Assembly: GCF_006088715.1 (NCBI RefSeq) | Contig: NZ_CP030771.1 | Coordinates: 372,001 to 436,000, forward strand | Length of the DNA: 64,000 nucleotides | Source: Streptomyces sp. YIM 121038 | GTDB lineage: Bacteria; Actinomycetota; Actinomycetes; Streptomycetales; Streptomycetaceae | Direction of reading: 5' to 3' | Part shown: in pieces, positions 24,282 through 33,466 of the stretch | Position numbering within the stretch: position 1 is the stretch's first letter | Layout of the letters: each line of letters opens with the position of its first letter | The notes under the pieces: generated by a model | Database searches by the model: none | Seen by the model: only the letters and a program-made list of their open reading frames with translations | Told to the model about the DNA's origin: nothing | Made by a program: the position numbers and the translations under genes

Positions 24282-25448
24282 GTGAGACGGTTCCCTGTTG
24301 TTGCCGTGATGGTTTCAGGGCTGGCGGTGTCAGGAGTGCTGTCGCCGCCAGTGGCCTCCGCCCGGCAGTTGGCCCCCGAGGGAACACAGTCGTTCACCGA
24401 ACCGGGCACGCAGGATTTCACGGTGCCAGAGGGGGCCGACACCCTGACGGTACGGGTGTGGGGAGCCGGTGGGCCGGGCGGCAATGGCGGGAACGGGGGC
24501 AGCGGCGGCTCGTCCAACGCCGCTAGCGGTGGGGGCGGCGGCGGTGGCGGTGGGGGCGGCGGCGGGCAAGCCGGTGACTACGCCGAGTGCGAACTGACCG
24601 GGCTGCGCGGCGGGCAGGTCCTGCGGATCACGGTCGGCTCGGGCACCGGCCAGGCCCTGGATGCCCGCACCACCCGCATCGACAGGGTCGACCCCGGACA
24701 ACCGACGGCGTTCGGGACCCAGCTGGCCGTGGCGGCCGGTGGAGGCCGCGGTGGCAACGGCGGAGACGGCGGCAACGGTACTGACGCGATCCTGTTCTTC
24801 GCGGGCTCCAACGGCGGCGGTGGCGCCGCGGGCGCCCGAGGCAGCGCTTTCGGAAGTGCCGGATGCTTCCGTCACGGCGACATCCGCTACTCCAACGAGA
24901 GAGTGACCCGTGCCAGGCCCGGCACAGCAGGTACCAGAGGCACCGCTGGTCTCCCCCCGTACAAAGGCGCCCTGAGGAACCGCGGCGGCGACGGTGGCAA
25001 CGGCGGAAGCGGCAGCAGCGGCCACGGAGGGATCGGCGGAGGCGGTGGTGGAGGCGGGGGCGGATACGGGCACGGCGCCGAGCGCGCGAACGAGGCCGAC
25101 CACCCCGGCCACCACGGACAACCGGGCACCTACGGGTCGGGCGGAGCAGGCGGACAGGACGGGCAAGCCGCTCCCGACTACTTCCGAGGTTCGGGCGGCG
25201 CAGGCGGCAACGGCCGGATCGATCTGGCCTGGGCACCGCGACCAGCCCCGCCGGCACCGCCCGCACCGCCCGACTTCCCGGAGCTGCCCGACATCCCGGT
25301 ACTCGACGTCCCTGAACTGCCCGACCTCCCGGAGATCGACTTCCCGGAGCTGCCCGATCTCCCAGTACTCGACGTCCCTGAGCTGTCCGGCTACCCGAGG
25401 GAGCCCGGCACCTCCCGGGCGAGCGGGGCACCGTCCCCTGCTCCATGA
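24282..25448 (+). CDS. Secreted glycine-rich protein with C-terminal PELPD repeats
   Basis: A 388-residue exported protein. Signal peptide RRFPVVAVMVSGLAVSGVLS is cleaved near VASA. A beta-structured entry TQDFTVPEGADTLTVRVWGA begins the glycine-rich domain, where VWGAGGPGGNGGNGG runs alternate with short beta stretches such as GQVLRITVGSGTG. The tail contains about four repeats of the type PELPDIPVLDV (residues 330-375), Pro/Asp-rich and acidic. It resembles secreted Gly-rich domains fused to surface or conflict proteins; no enzymatic motif is present. GTG 24282 has a GGGAGG site. Confidence 0.85.
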   Translation: MRRFPVVAVMVSGLAVSGVLSPPVASARQLAPEGTQSFTEPGTQDFTVPEGADTLTVRVWGAGGPGGNGGNGGSGGSSNAASGGGGGGGGGGGGGQAGDYAECELTGLRGGQVLRITVGSGTGQALDARTTRIDRVDPGQPTAFGTQLAVAAGGGRGGNGGDGGNGTDAILFFAGSNGGGGAAGARGSAFGSAGCFRHGDIRYSNERVTRARPGTAGTRGTAGLPPYKGALRNRGGDGGNGGSGSSGHGGIGGGGGGGGGGYGHGAERANEADHPGHHGQPGTYGSGGAGGQDGQAAPDYFRGSGGAGGNGRIDLAWAPRPAPPAPPAPPDFPELPDIPVLDVPELPDLPEIDFPELPDLPVLDVPELSGYPREPGTSRASGAPSPAP

Positions 25449-25579
25449 CGGATTCGGCGGGCTTCCGGCCGGGGCAGCTCGGCCTGTCCAAGAAGTACTC
25501 GTGGTGCGGCGCCATGCTCGCGGGCCGACTCGTCCACCTCACGTCCCCCGCGCCGGCCCCGTGCTCCGGGGAGGGCAGT

Positions 25580-28500
25580 TCAGCAGGTGTCGCGGTAGGC
25601 GATGCCTGGCAGGTGGGTCGCCCAGTCTGCGCGTGACAGGCCGGATCCGGCTCGTCGGCACACCTGGGCGATCAGGCTCGCGGGATCGATGTCGTGCTGC
25701 TGGAGTCGCACATGCCGCCCTGTGGCGTACAGCGTGTGGCTGTCCGGGCTGAAGGCCAGAGAGGTGATGGTGTCCCCGGGGGTACGGAGGGAGGTGCCGA
25801 GCAGCTGGCTGGAGGCCACGTCCCAGATGTGGAGGGTGCCGGCGTCACCGGCGACCGCGAGGAGGCGGCCGTCAGCGGAGAAGGCCAGGGCCGACAGCGT
25901 TTCGTGCGGGCCGCCTTTGCGGGTGGGGTAGAGGCCGGGCAGTACGCCGAGCTGCTTGCGCGCGTCCCCGTCCCACAAGGTGACGCCGCCCATCACATCG
26001 CCCACGGCCAGGTGGGTTCCGTCGGAGCTGAAGGCCAGCGCGGCCAGTTCGTCGGGCGCCAGGACCTGTCGCTTCACTCGCCCCGAGGGCAGTTCGACCA
26101 CGTCACCACCCTCGGATATCAGCTGCCTTCCGTCGCCCCGCGCCGTGAACCGGCTGTCGGAGTAGAAGCGGGAGAGCGTCTTCAGCCGCTTTCGCGTCCT
26201 GATGTCCCAGAACTCCAGGGAGTGGTGCATGGAGGTGCGGGAAAGGATCAAGGTGCGGCTGTCGGCGGAGAACGTCACCCAGCTCAAGTCCTCGGCGGGT
26301 ACGTTCACACGTGCGTGGACGCGGCCCGTCCGGGTGTTCGCCACGGTGATCTGTGCAGGCGGCGAGTCCGTCGAAGTGGGCCCTTCCCGGAGCCGCACAT
26401 GGGCGGCACGGCGGCTGTCGGCGCTGAACGCGATGCGGTCCTGGCAGTCGGCGGACCGTTTCGGGCAAGGTCTTCCGAAGCCTGGGCCGCGGGTGCGACC
26501 ACTGCGTACGTCGACCAGGTCGAGGGCCAGGATCCGGCCATGCTCACGGACAGCGGCCACGGTACGCCCGTCGGGACTCAGCCGGGAGGCCCCCAACGGC
26601 TGTTGCCGCCACCCCTTGGCGGTCGCTTGCCCCAGGCTGAGCGTGCGGACCACGGTGCCCCCACCGTTGACGTACCGGAGGGAGCGATTCGCCGTGTCGA
26701 GCGCCAGTTGGCTGGGCCGTTCGTTGGCCAGCGGGTAGCGGAAGACCGGGGCGCCGGGGGTCGAGAAACGCCACAGGCGGATCTCGTCGTCGGTCGCGGC
26801 GGCGACGAAATCGCCGTCCGCGCTGACCTGCAGGGCCTCGGCGCCGGGGGTTTTGATCCCGGCGAGACGCCTGCCGGAGGCCAGGTCCCACAGCCGGATG
26901 CCGCTGTCCGTGGACAGGACCAGTCGGCGGCTGTCGGGGGTGAAGGCGGCTTGTCCTTCACCACACGTGGCATTGATCTTCACGGTGAGCCTGCGCTGTG
27001 CGCGGATGTCCCATATCTCTGGTCGGCGCCGCTCTCGGCAGACCGCCAGTCGGCTGTCGTCCGGGCTGATGGCCATGCTCAAGAGGGGCGCCTTGCCCCC
27101 AGGGTCGGTCAGGCGCAGGAGCATGCGGCGGCTGCGGACGTCCCACACCTGCGTCACGCCGTCGGGTACTGCCTGCTCCGGTCCTTCGACCGCCGTTCCG
27201 CCGCTCCCCTCCATGACGGCCTCCACGTCACCACGGGTGCCGTCGTCAGTCGCCAGTAGCCGCCCAGACGGGCTGAAGTCCCAGGTCAACGGCGCTACGT
27301 CGGGCAAGGTGCCGATGGTTCGCCCGGCTCGGACGTCCCACAGGCGCACCCCGTCCTCGGCGTTCAAGGCCAGGGTGCGGCCGTCACCGCTCACGCGCCC
27401 TTCCTCCATCGGTTCCTGTTCCCCAATGCCGCGATAGGTGTGGGTCGGACGGCCGGTCGCCAGGTCCCGCACCCGGATCCGCCTGCTGTCGACGGAGATG
27501 AGCTCGCGGCCGGACCTCGTCAGATAGTGGCCCGGCTCCGCGGAACCGGGCCGGGGGATGCGGAACGCGCCCTGCTCCTTTTGCGCCGCGGCTCCCAGGA
27601 GCGCGGCCCGCGTCTCCGTCGTCTCCGCGAGGTTCCAGGCGACCACGCTCAGTCGCATGGCCGTGACGGGGTCGGAGGCCCGCATGCCGGTGGCGACGGC
27701 GGCGATGCGGCGGGCCTGTGCCTCCTGGTGCTGGCGGCTGTTGACACGGTTCTGCTGCCAGGCGACGGCGCCGGCCACCAGGGCCAGGACGAGCACGGCG
27801 GCCAGGGCCGCGAGCAGTCGGCGACGGCGGCGGTGTTCGCGGGTGTGAGCGAGGCGGCCCGCGGTCACGAACGAGCGTTCCAGGCCGGTGAGCTGAGCCG
27901 GGTCGGCCAGGAGCTCCTCCGCCGCGGCCAGGCGGGTGCCGCGGTAGAGGGTGCCGGGGTCGCGGTCCGATTCGTTCCAGATGCGGGCCGCCTCGGTCAG
28001 ACGGCGTTGGGTCCGCAGCCGTTCGCGTTCCTCCTCGATCCACTCGCGCAGCCTGGGCCACGCGGTGATGAGCGCTTCGTGCGCGAGGTCGACCGTGTCG
28101 TCATCCAGGGTGATCAGCCGCGAGGCCGCGAGGTCGGCCAGCACGCGAGCGACGCCGTCGGAGTCGGTGAAGGCCAGCTCGGCGCGGTCGACGGGGCGCC
28201 GCGTGTCCTGGGTGCCGTCGCCGGGAGCGATCAGCCGCAGGAGGACGCGGCGGGCGTGCGCGGCTCGGGCCGGGGACATCCGCGTGTACAGGTCCTCGGC
28301 GGTCTGGGCGATGGCGCCTCGTATGCCGCCCGACTGTTCGTACGCCTCGACCGTCAACGTGCGGCCGCGACGGCGGCGCCAGGTTTCCAGCAGGGCGTGC
28401 GAGAGCAGGGGCAGGCTCCCGGGCTCGCCCTCGACCTCCGTGATGAGACGGGCGGTCAGGGCACGTTCCACGATCAGACCCTCCGCCTGGGCGGGCTTGA

Positions 28501-29335
28501 CGATCGCCGCGCGCAGCTCGGCGCCGCTCATGGGCCCGACCGGCAAGCTCGATTCGCGCAGGGCCGTGGCGAGGTCGGGGTGCGCCAGGCAGTGCGCGTA
28601 GAAGTCGGCACGGACGCCGAGGACGACACGCAACCGGCTGTCCGGATCGGTGGCGGTCAGGAGCAGTTCCAGGAAGGCGGCTCGCTCCCGCGCGTCGTGG
28701 CAGAGGGTGAAGAGCTCCTCGAACTGATCGACGACCAACCACGTGTCGCCCTCGTCGGCAGCAGGTACGCACACCTTCGCGTGGGTACGGGCCGGGAACG
28801 CGCCCGGGGTCAGGATCCGGACGGCCGCCGGCCGCGCCCGGCCTTCGAGACCGCGCAGCCGTGGAATGAGCCCGGCCCGCAACAGGGACGACTTGCCGCT
28901 GCCGGACGGGCCCACCACCACCATGAGGCGATGCTCCACTGCCCTGGCCATCAGATGGCCGGTCAGTGCTTCACGCCCGAAGAACAACTCCGCGTCGCCC
29001 ACGTCGTACCGGGCCAGGCCGCGATAGGGCGCCGGGGCGTCGTCGCCGTGCAGGGCGGGTGGCTGCGCGTCCTGCTCCACGGCAGCGGCCTGCCAGCGCC
29101 GCTCCCATTCCCGCTCGTCGCCGCCGCACGCCCGCACGTACGCCAGGGCCAGCGCCAGGGACGGCAGCTTCTGCCCGGACGCGGCCCGCGACAGCATCGC
29201 CGCGGAGAAGCCTGCCTTGGGGGCCATGTCCCGGTACGGGATCCCACCCGCCTCCTGGCGCAGCGCGCGCAACGCGAATGCGAAGCGCTGCACCGGCCCC
29301 GCCAAGGGATCAACCGGTTTCTCCTTGCGCCCCAC
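25580..29335 (-). CDS. HTH-nSTAND NTPase with WD40 repeats
   Basis: Very large signalling ATPase of 1251 residues. An Xre-like helix-turn-helix (about 15-75; FAFALRALRQEAGGIPYRDM) is followed by PYRGLARYDVGDAELFFGRE and an nSTAND domain with Walker A GPSGSGKSS (142-150) and Walker B WLVVDQFEELF (D203). A transmembrane helix (LLAALAAVLVLALVAGAVAW, about 505-525) splits it from a C-terminal propeller of WD40 repeats with DxRSGR-type blades (LWDVRAGRTIG, LAFSADGRLLAV). Such proteins act as ligand-gated scaffolds in actinomycete signalling; nSTAND relatives serve in antiphage defence. No separate effector nuclease domain is seen. It starts at GTG 29335. Confidence 0.93.
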   Translation of the reverse strand: MGRKEKPVDPLAGPVQRFAFALRALRQEAGGIPYRDMAPKAGFSAAMLSRAASGQKLPSLALALAYVRACGGDEREWERRWQAAAVEQDAQPPALHGDDAPAPYRGLARYDVGDAELFFGREALTGHLMARAVEHRLMVVVGPSGSGKSSLLRAGLIPRLRGLEGRARPAAVRILTPGAFPARTHAKVCVPAADEGDTWLVVDQFEELFTLCHDARERAAFLELLLTATDPDSRLRVVLGVRADFYAHCLAHPDLATALRESSLPVGPMSGAELRAAIVKPAQAEGLIVERALTARLITEVEGEPGSLPLLSHALLETWRRRRGRTLTVEAYEQSGGIRGAIAQTAEDLYTRMSPARAAHARRVLLRLIAPGDGTQDTRRPVDRAELAFTDSDGVARVLADLAASRLITLDDDTVDLAHEALITAWPRLREWIEEERERLRTQRRLTEAARIWNESDRDPGTLYRGTRLAAAEELLADPAQLTGLERSFVTAGRLAHTREHRRRRRLLAALAAVLVLALVAGAVAWQQNRVNSRQHQEAQARRIAAVATGMRASDPVTAMRLSVVAWNLAETTETRAALLGAAAQKEQGAFRIPRPGSAEPGHYLTRSGRELISVDSRRIRVRDLATGRPTHTYRGIGEQEPMEEGRVSGDGRTLALNAEDGVRLWDVRAGRTIGTLPDVAPLTWDFSPSGRLLATDDGTRGDVEAVMEGSGGTAVEGPEQAVPDGVTQVWDVRSRRMLLRLTDPGGKAPLLSMAISPDDSRLAVCRERRRPEIWDIRAQRRLTVKINATCGEGQAAFTPDSRRLVLSTDSGIRLWDLASGRRLAGIKTPGAEALQVSADGDFVAAATDDEIRLWRFSTPGAPVFRYPLANERPSQLALDTANRSLRYVNGGGTVVRTLSLGQATAKGWRQQPLGASRLSPDGRTVAAVREHGRILALDLVDVRSGRTRGPGFGRPCPKRSADCQDRIAFSADSRRAAHVRLREGPTSTDSPPAQITVANTRTGRVHARVNVPAEDLSWVTFSADSRTLILSRTSMHHSLEFWDIRTRKRLKTLSRFYSDSRFTARGDGRQLISEGGDVVELPSGRVKRQVLAPDELAALAFSSDGTHLAVGDVMGGVTLWDGDARKQLGVLPGLYPTRKGGPHETLSALAFSADGRLLAVAGDAGTLHIWDVASSQLLGTSLRTPGDTITSLAFSPDSHTLYATGRHVRLQQHDIDPASLIAQVCRRAGSGLSRADWATHLPGIAYRDTC

Positions 29336-29641
29336 CCTGGCCCCCCGACGCCCAGACGATCATCAGCGGACAGCTTACGAACGCCTTTCGCACAGCCACA
29401 ACCAGCACCCGGCCAGAGGCATGGCCTCCTTTAGGCCACGACTCGGCTTGTTTCACGCCACGGAAGGGGGCTGTGCAACAACTCGCCAGCGGGTGAACTC
29501 GGTAGTGCACCGGCCACCACGGCTTGCCGCTCCGGCCGGGCCCCGGCCCGCCCGACCGCATGACCGTGGCGCCGGACGCCGGTCCGCGCAAACGCGTTAC
29601 GGCTTCGCACTACGGAACACCCCAACCACAGAGGAGTCTTC
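29336..29641. other. Divergent intergenic region
   Basis: Separates the nSTAND gene from the small secreted-protein gene. It is less GC-rich than its surroundings around 29360-29480 and probably carries both promoters. I see no dyad longer than 6 bp and no RNA gene. Confidence 0.4.
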
Positions 29642-30001
29642 GTGAATCGTGTCCAAGGAACCATGTCCTCCGCATGGCGCAAGCACCTGGTAGGTGCCGC
29701 GGCGACGGTGGCTGTGGCCGGCGGCAGCCTCGTAGGCTTCGCCGGCGTGGCGAACGCCGCGCCGCACGCGCCGTCCCAGCCCCAGGTATCGGTGAGTGCC
29801 GACGCCCCTGCCACCGCGGACTCCGCGGCGGCCTCCGGGTGGACCTTCTACCGCGCCTACTGGACCAAGAGCGCGTGCGTCAAGGAAGGCCTGGCGGGCG
29901 AGCGCAAGCACTGGTGGAAGGACTCCGACTGCAAGTACAAGCGCGGCCTTGACGGCCGGATGAAGTGGTTCCTCTACGTCTACGACCGCGTGGCCGGCTA
30001 G
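29642..30001 (+). CDS. Small secreted protein, two cysteines
   Basis: A 119-residue exported protein that I cannot place in a family. Signal peptide HLVGAAATVAVAGGSLVGFA is cleaved after VANA. The mature part has a Ser/Ala/Pro linker, then an aromatic, Lys-rich domain GWTFYRAYWTKSACVKEGLA to KHWWKDSDCKYKRG with two Cys, likely a disulfide. GTG 29642 follows a GAGGAG site; an in-frame ATG at 29663 is possible. It is followed by a strong terminator and is therefore monocistronic. Confidence 0.78.
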   Translation: MNRVQGTMSSAWRKHLVGAAATVAVAGGSLVGFAGVANAAPHAPSQPQVSVSADAPATADSAAASGWTFYRAYWTKSACVKEGLAGERKHWWKDSDCKYKRGLDGRMKWFLYVYDRVAG

Positions 30002-30012
30002 ACGCCCTCCTT

Positions 30013-30049
30013 CGGTTTCCCTCCAGCAGGCCTCACTGGAGGGAAACCG
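30013..30049 (+). terminator. Strong rho-independent-type hairpin
   Basis: CGGTTTCCCTCCAG (30013-30026) pairs perfectly over 14 bp with CTGGAGGGAAACCG (30036-30049) around a 9-nt loop. It lies 12 bp after the stop of the secreted-protein gene. There is no U-tract, as is usual in streptomycetes. Confidence 0.85.
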
Positions 30050-30193
30050 ATGGGTTGGCCCTGGTGGCTCCCTCCCTGCCCCTTCGAAGAAGCACCGGCG
30101 CCGGAATCAACAGCGAGGAGTGCCCACCACCAGCTCCCGCACCGCACTGCCGACGCGCTCTCCGCGCCGCGGCGACCCGAGCCCGGCCGCCGG

Positions 30194-30682
30194 TCATTCG
30201 ATCCCCAGGGGCCCGATCCCCAGGTCCTCCCGCATGAGGCGGCGCATCTCCGCCATTGCCGTGCGACGCTGCCGGATGAAGGCCGCGTCCTCGGCGGAGC
30301 CGACCGCCACCCCGCGGGCGTAGGCGTCACGCAGTCGCCGCAGGCTGTGGAACGCCTCGTTCCCGGCCGCGACGACGAGCGGCGGGCCCACGAGCCAGAG
30401 CCGCTCGCTCGCCATGTGCAACCCGGTTCCGCGGAAGGCCTCGCGCACCGCCGCGTCACGCGCCGACTCGGACCTGTGGTCGCCCAGGGCGACGGCCCGT
30501 ATCTCCTCACCCGCGTCCTTGAGAGCGGAGGCGTACTCGGTGTACACGACACGCCGCAGTTCGAGTGCGTACCGTGCTTCCTCGCGCCGCCACCTGTTGC
30601 GATCGGCGATCAGAGTGGCGGCGATGCCGATCGCCGCACCGGCCAGCGTGGAGAGCAGTGGCATCCAGTCCATGCGCCGCAT
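30194..30682 (-). CDS. Hypothetical protein with one N-terminal membrane helix
   Basis: A 162-residue protein with a single N-terminal membrane helix (WMPLLSTLAGAAIGIAATLI) followed by a basic ADRNRWRREEARYALELRR and a helical, Arg/Ala-rich cytoplasmic domain. This layout (TM plus RxxRWxxE coiled stretch) is common in small actinobacterial membrane proteins of unknown function. The start is uncertain: ATG at 30682, 30673 or 30664 are all possible, and 30718 would add 12 residues. No operon partner. Confidence 0.7.
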   Translation of the reverse strand: MRRMDWMPLLSTLAGAAIGIAATLIADRNRWRREEARYALELRRVVYTEYASALKDAGEEIRAVALGDHRSESARDAAVREAFRGTGLHMASERLWLVGPPLVVAAGNEAFHSLRRLRDAYARGVAVGSAEDAAFIRQRRTAMAEMRRLMREDLGIGPLGIE

Positions 30683-30714
30683 GCTGTCCGAACCACCGCT
30701 CCCACACCAGCGGC

Positions 30715-30861
30715 CCATCCCGTGGCGATCCTCTTCCGGGCGGTGAACGAGCCGTTCCCCTTGCCGTCGAGGCGGTACGGGCTTCCGGAGGTGTCGCGCG
30801 CGATCAGGTCCGCCCTGCCGTCGCCGGTGAGGTCCCCGACGCCGACGAGGGCGTGCTGCAC
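30715..30861 (-). pseudogene. FG-GAP/VCBS repeat remnant
   Basis: One reading frame carries a single clean VCBS/FG-GAP unit, LVGVGDLTGDGRADLIARDT followed by YRLDGKGNGSFTARKRIATG W, with its DxTGDGRAD calcium-binding loop. The sequence loses likeness on both sides. It is a leftover of a larger secreted repeat protein, wedged between the membrane-helix gene and the DUF6461 gene. Confidence 0.7.
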
Positions 30862-30900
30862 GTCAGAGCCGTTGTCAGTGGTGGCGGCGACAATCTCCTC

Positions 30901-31959
30901 ATGACCTCACCCCAGCACCTCGACGGCCTCCTCACCCACTTAGGACTCGCGGAGGCCGCCACCTTCACCGCCGTGCGCGGTGGCGACGAGGACACCGTGA
31001 TCCGGCTCTTCGGCGGCGACCCCGAGCGGGTCCGCCCCATGCGCCTGGAGGACCTGCGCAACCACTACGCCACGAACCTCATCCTGGTCTCCCGGTCGGG
31101 CCCGACCGTCGTCGTCGTGGAGAACAACGGCTATCAGGGGTCCCGTGAGGAGGTGCTGCGCCCGCTCTCCCGTCTGGGCCGCACCGCCAGCGCCTACTGG
31201 AACGTCAACGCCGTGTCCCGACTGAGCCTGGCCGAAGACGGACTGATCCAGTCCGTGCTCGACATGGTCGTACCCGAGGACCCGTTCGGGGCGCGCCCCG
31301 ACGCCTGGGACCCCCTGCTGGAGGGCCTGGACCTGGCCGACGGTGACGGCTGGGGCGAAGGCCTGGCGGCGGTCGAGCGCGCGACGGACGTGCGCTTCGA
31401 CGACGCGTGGGTCAAGGGCCCGCACCGTGTCGTGGAGATCGCGCCGGTGCCGGAGTATCTGCTGGGGCAGGGGCTCGTCGACTCCCCCCTGCTCAAGCGG
31501 GAGCCCTTCGCCGGCTACCTGGCCGACCTGGGGCCCGGGCTGCTGGGGCCGATGCGCCGGCACGCCCTCGACCTGGCCCTCACCCACGCAGGCCTGCGCC
31601 ATCACCCCCTTGCCACCGCGGCCCTCACGGCGCACACCCTCCCGGCCACCGGGCGGCAGCGGCTGCGCGACGAACTCACCGCCGCGCACGACCAAGCGCT
31701 CCCCCAGGCCCGCGCGCTACTCATCGGCGAGCCCAAGGAGTTCGAGCCCGAGTGGGAACGCCCCTCCCACCGCCTCTTCCGCCAGGCCATCGTCTTCGGC
31801 GTCCTCGCACGCTGCGTCGCCGCCCACCTTCCGGCCCCGACGGACCTGCTCCCGGACGTCGTCAGCTCCCTCACCACGGCGATGACCGGAGAGGGCGAAC
31901 GGGTGGAGGAGTTCTGGATGCTCGCCCACCTGCACGACGCGGCACGGCGGATGAGCTGA
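30901..31959 (+). CDS. DUF6461 family protein
   Basis: A 352-residue protein. The N-terminal 190 residues match the pattern of DUF6461: LILVSRSGPTVVVVENNGYQ, then VLRPLSRLGRTASAYWNVNA and LSLAEDGLIQSVLDMVVPED. The C-terminal half (helical, ALTHAGLRHHPLATAALTAH) is extra or divergent. The function of the family is unknown; it often sits near other orphan or polymorphic genes. ATG 30901 has no ribosome site but GACAAT lies 6 nt upstream, compatible with a leaderless message. Confidence 0.82.
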   Translation: MTSPQHLDGLLTHLGLAEAATFTAVRGGDEDTVIRLFGGDPERVRPMRLEDLRNHYATNLILVSRSGPTVVVVENNGYQGSREEVLRPLSRLGRTASAYWNVNAVSRLSLAEDGLIQSVLDMVVPEDPFGARPDAWDPLLEGLDLADGDGWGEGLAAVERATDVRFDDAWVKGPHRVVEIAPVPEYLLGQGLVDSPLLKREPFAGYLADLGPGLLGPMRRHALDLALTHAGLRHHPLATAALTAHTLPATGRQRLRDELTAAHDQALPQARALLIGEPKEFEPEWERPSHRLFRQAIVFGVLARCVAAHLPAPTDLLPDVVSSLTTAMTGEGERVEEFWMLAHLHDAARRMS

Positions 31960-32155
31960 GCGCGACGACGAGGCCTCCCCCCTGTCCGGCGAGCTCATCC
32001 GGCACGCCCTGGGCGAAGTCCTCGCCTTCATCACCCGACGGAGGACCCTGCGCCCCGCCGAGGAGTACCGCACCCCCACCGGCACGGAATGGGAGGACGA
32101 GGTTGTCACGGATCTCCTCCAACTGGCCTCACCGTCAGCGTCGACGAGCCGGTAG
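31955..32155 (+). pseudogene. Possible gene remnant, unknown family
   Basis: An open frame without start codon reads SGELIRHALGEVLAFITRRR followed by EEYRTPTGTEWEDEVVTDLL, with normal codon bias and amphipathic helices, and stops at 32153-32155. It overlaps the stop of the DUF6461 gene in another frame. It probably represents the tail of a lost gene. No family recognised. Confidence 0.3.
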
Positions 32156-32756
32156 GGCTCATGCCAGTCGCCGGTCCCCACCAGCCGACCCCACCGAGGA
32201 ACGGCCAACCTCGACAGGCCCCGTTGGGCACATGATCGTCCATCACGACCGCAGACCGTACTGGGCGACAACCTCACCTGCGCCGAATCCGAGATCAAAC
32301 AGATCGATGAAGTGGCCAGCCGCAGCCGGGTCGACCAGTACACGCAGGCCACGACCGGGCTGCTGCTGCGCTATGTCGACGCGTCCACCGCCCGGGCTGC
32401 CACCGCCGCCATGAACGGCCTGACCTTGCGCGGCCCGGCCGCGTCGCAGCCACCCGCCCGCGACGAGCGAGGACATCCTGCGCCGGGCCCTGTGCCCGAA
32501 CCCGGCGCTGCCCGCTGCGGCCGGGGCCTCCGCGGCGCCGGAGCGGGCCTGACGGCCGGATGCCCGCGCGCCGTCGAGGCACGGCCCGGGGGCTGGGCGC
32601 CGTCAGCTCGGGGCCCCCGCGCCGCGGACGGGTCCCGCCCAGGTGCGCGGTGCCTGGGCAGGGGTGAGGATGCGGCGCAGAGGGCCGCGCTGCGAGCGCC
32701 GGTCGGCCGGTCTGCTGCCGCGGGCAGGTGTCACGTCATTGGGAAGGTGAACGGTC
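32156..32756. other. Gene-poor stretch upstream of the TfoX-like gene
   Basis: A frame near 32270-32470 reads CAESEIKQIDEVASRSRVDQ and YTQATTGLLLRYVDASTARA, which has plausible helices but no start or family likeness. Beyond it only Pro/Arg-rich shadow frames occur. No RNA gene or mobile element is recognised. Confidence 0.35.
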
Positions 32757-33080
32757 ATGGCGTACGACGAAGTGCTGGCGGAGCGGATCAAGGAACGCCT
32801 GGAGCCGGAAGGGGTGAACGCCAAGAAGATGTTCGGCGGGATCACCTTCCTCCTCCAGGGCAACGCGCTGGCCAATCTCTACGAGGAGGGCCTGATGGTC
32901 CGTGTCGGCGCGGACGGGATGGAGGAGGCCCTCTCCCGCCCCGGCAGCAGGCAGTTGGTGTTCCGCGGCAAGGAGCAGGCGGGCTGGGTGGTCCTCGCGG
33001 AGGAGACGCTGGACGACGACGTGCTGGAGGAGTGGCTGCGGTGGGCCATGGAGGTCACCGCACAGCTGCCGCCCAAGTAG
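32757..33080 (+). CDS. TfoX/Sxy N-terminal domain protein
   Basis: A 107-residue single-domain protein with the TfoX-N pattern: LAERIKERLEPEGVNAKKMF, GGITFLLQGNALANLYEEGL, then RVGADGMEEALSRPG and W-x-LAEETLDDDVLEEWLRW. Full-length TfoX regulates competence in gammaproteobacteria, but standalone N-domains are widespread in actinomycetes with unknown role. A GAAGGTGA site precedes the ATG. Monocistronic. Confidence 0.88.
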   Translation: MAYDEVLAERIKERLEPEGVNAKKMFGGITFLLQGNALANLYEEGLMVRVGADGMEEALSRPGSRQLVFRGKEQAGWVVLAEETLDDDVLEEWLRWAMEVTAQLPPK

Positions 33081-33123
33081 CGCCACCCGCAGGCCGCGGC
33101 CCGGCGGCGCCGGGGGCATGTGC

Positions 33124-33430
33124 TCACCGGTCCCCGGCGCCGTCGTGGGTGAGGCCTCGGGCGGCGCTCAGCAGTCGCCGTCCCAGCTGCTCCAGGTAGG
33201 GGGCCAGTTCCGGGCTGCCGGTGATCTCCTGGCAGGACTCGAGGTCGATGTCCAGGAGTCGCGCGGCGATGTGGCGGGGGTTGTCCGCGGCGAGGTCCAG
33301 GGGGCCGTGTGCTCGTCGACAGCCGTGACGCGGCCGGGCAGGGACCAGGTACGGGCGCGCACCGTGTCGGTGTCCGCCGCGGCTGTGGCACGGAAGGTGT
33401 AGCGGGCGGGAGCGGTGGCCAGGCGGGTGG
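33124..33430 (-). pseudogene. Frameshifted gene fragment, unknown family
   Basis: Two frames join to a plausible protein end. RYTFRATAAADTDTVRARTW then SLPGRVTAVDEHT reads in one frame (about 33310-33420). LDLAADNPRHIAARLLDIDL then ESCQEITGSPELAPYLEQLG RRLLSAARG reads in another (33124-33300), up to TGA at 33124-33126. A one-base shift near 33305 would restore one frame. Upstream the sequence merges with the truncated metallo-beta-lactamase-fold gene on the other strand, so the 5' end is lost. Confidence 0.45.
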
Positions 33431-33466
33431 CGGCGTCGGTGGCGGGCGTTCGCGCGGGGTGGCGCG

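Noticed and set aside
27440..29434. 664-codon plus-strand open frame
   Set aside because: Antisense shadow of the nSTAND-WD40 gene.
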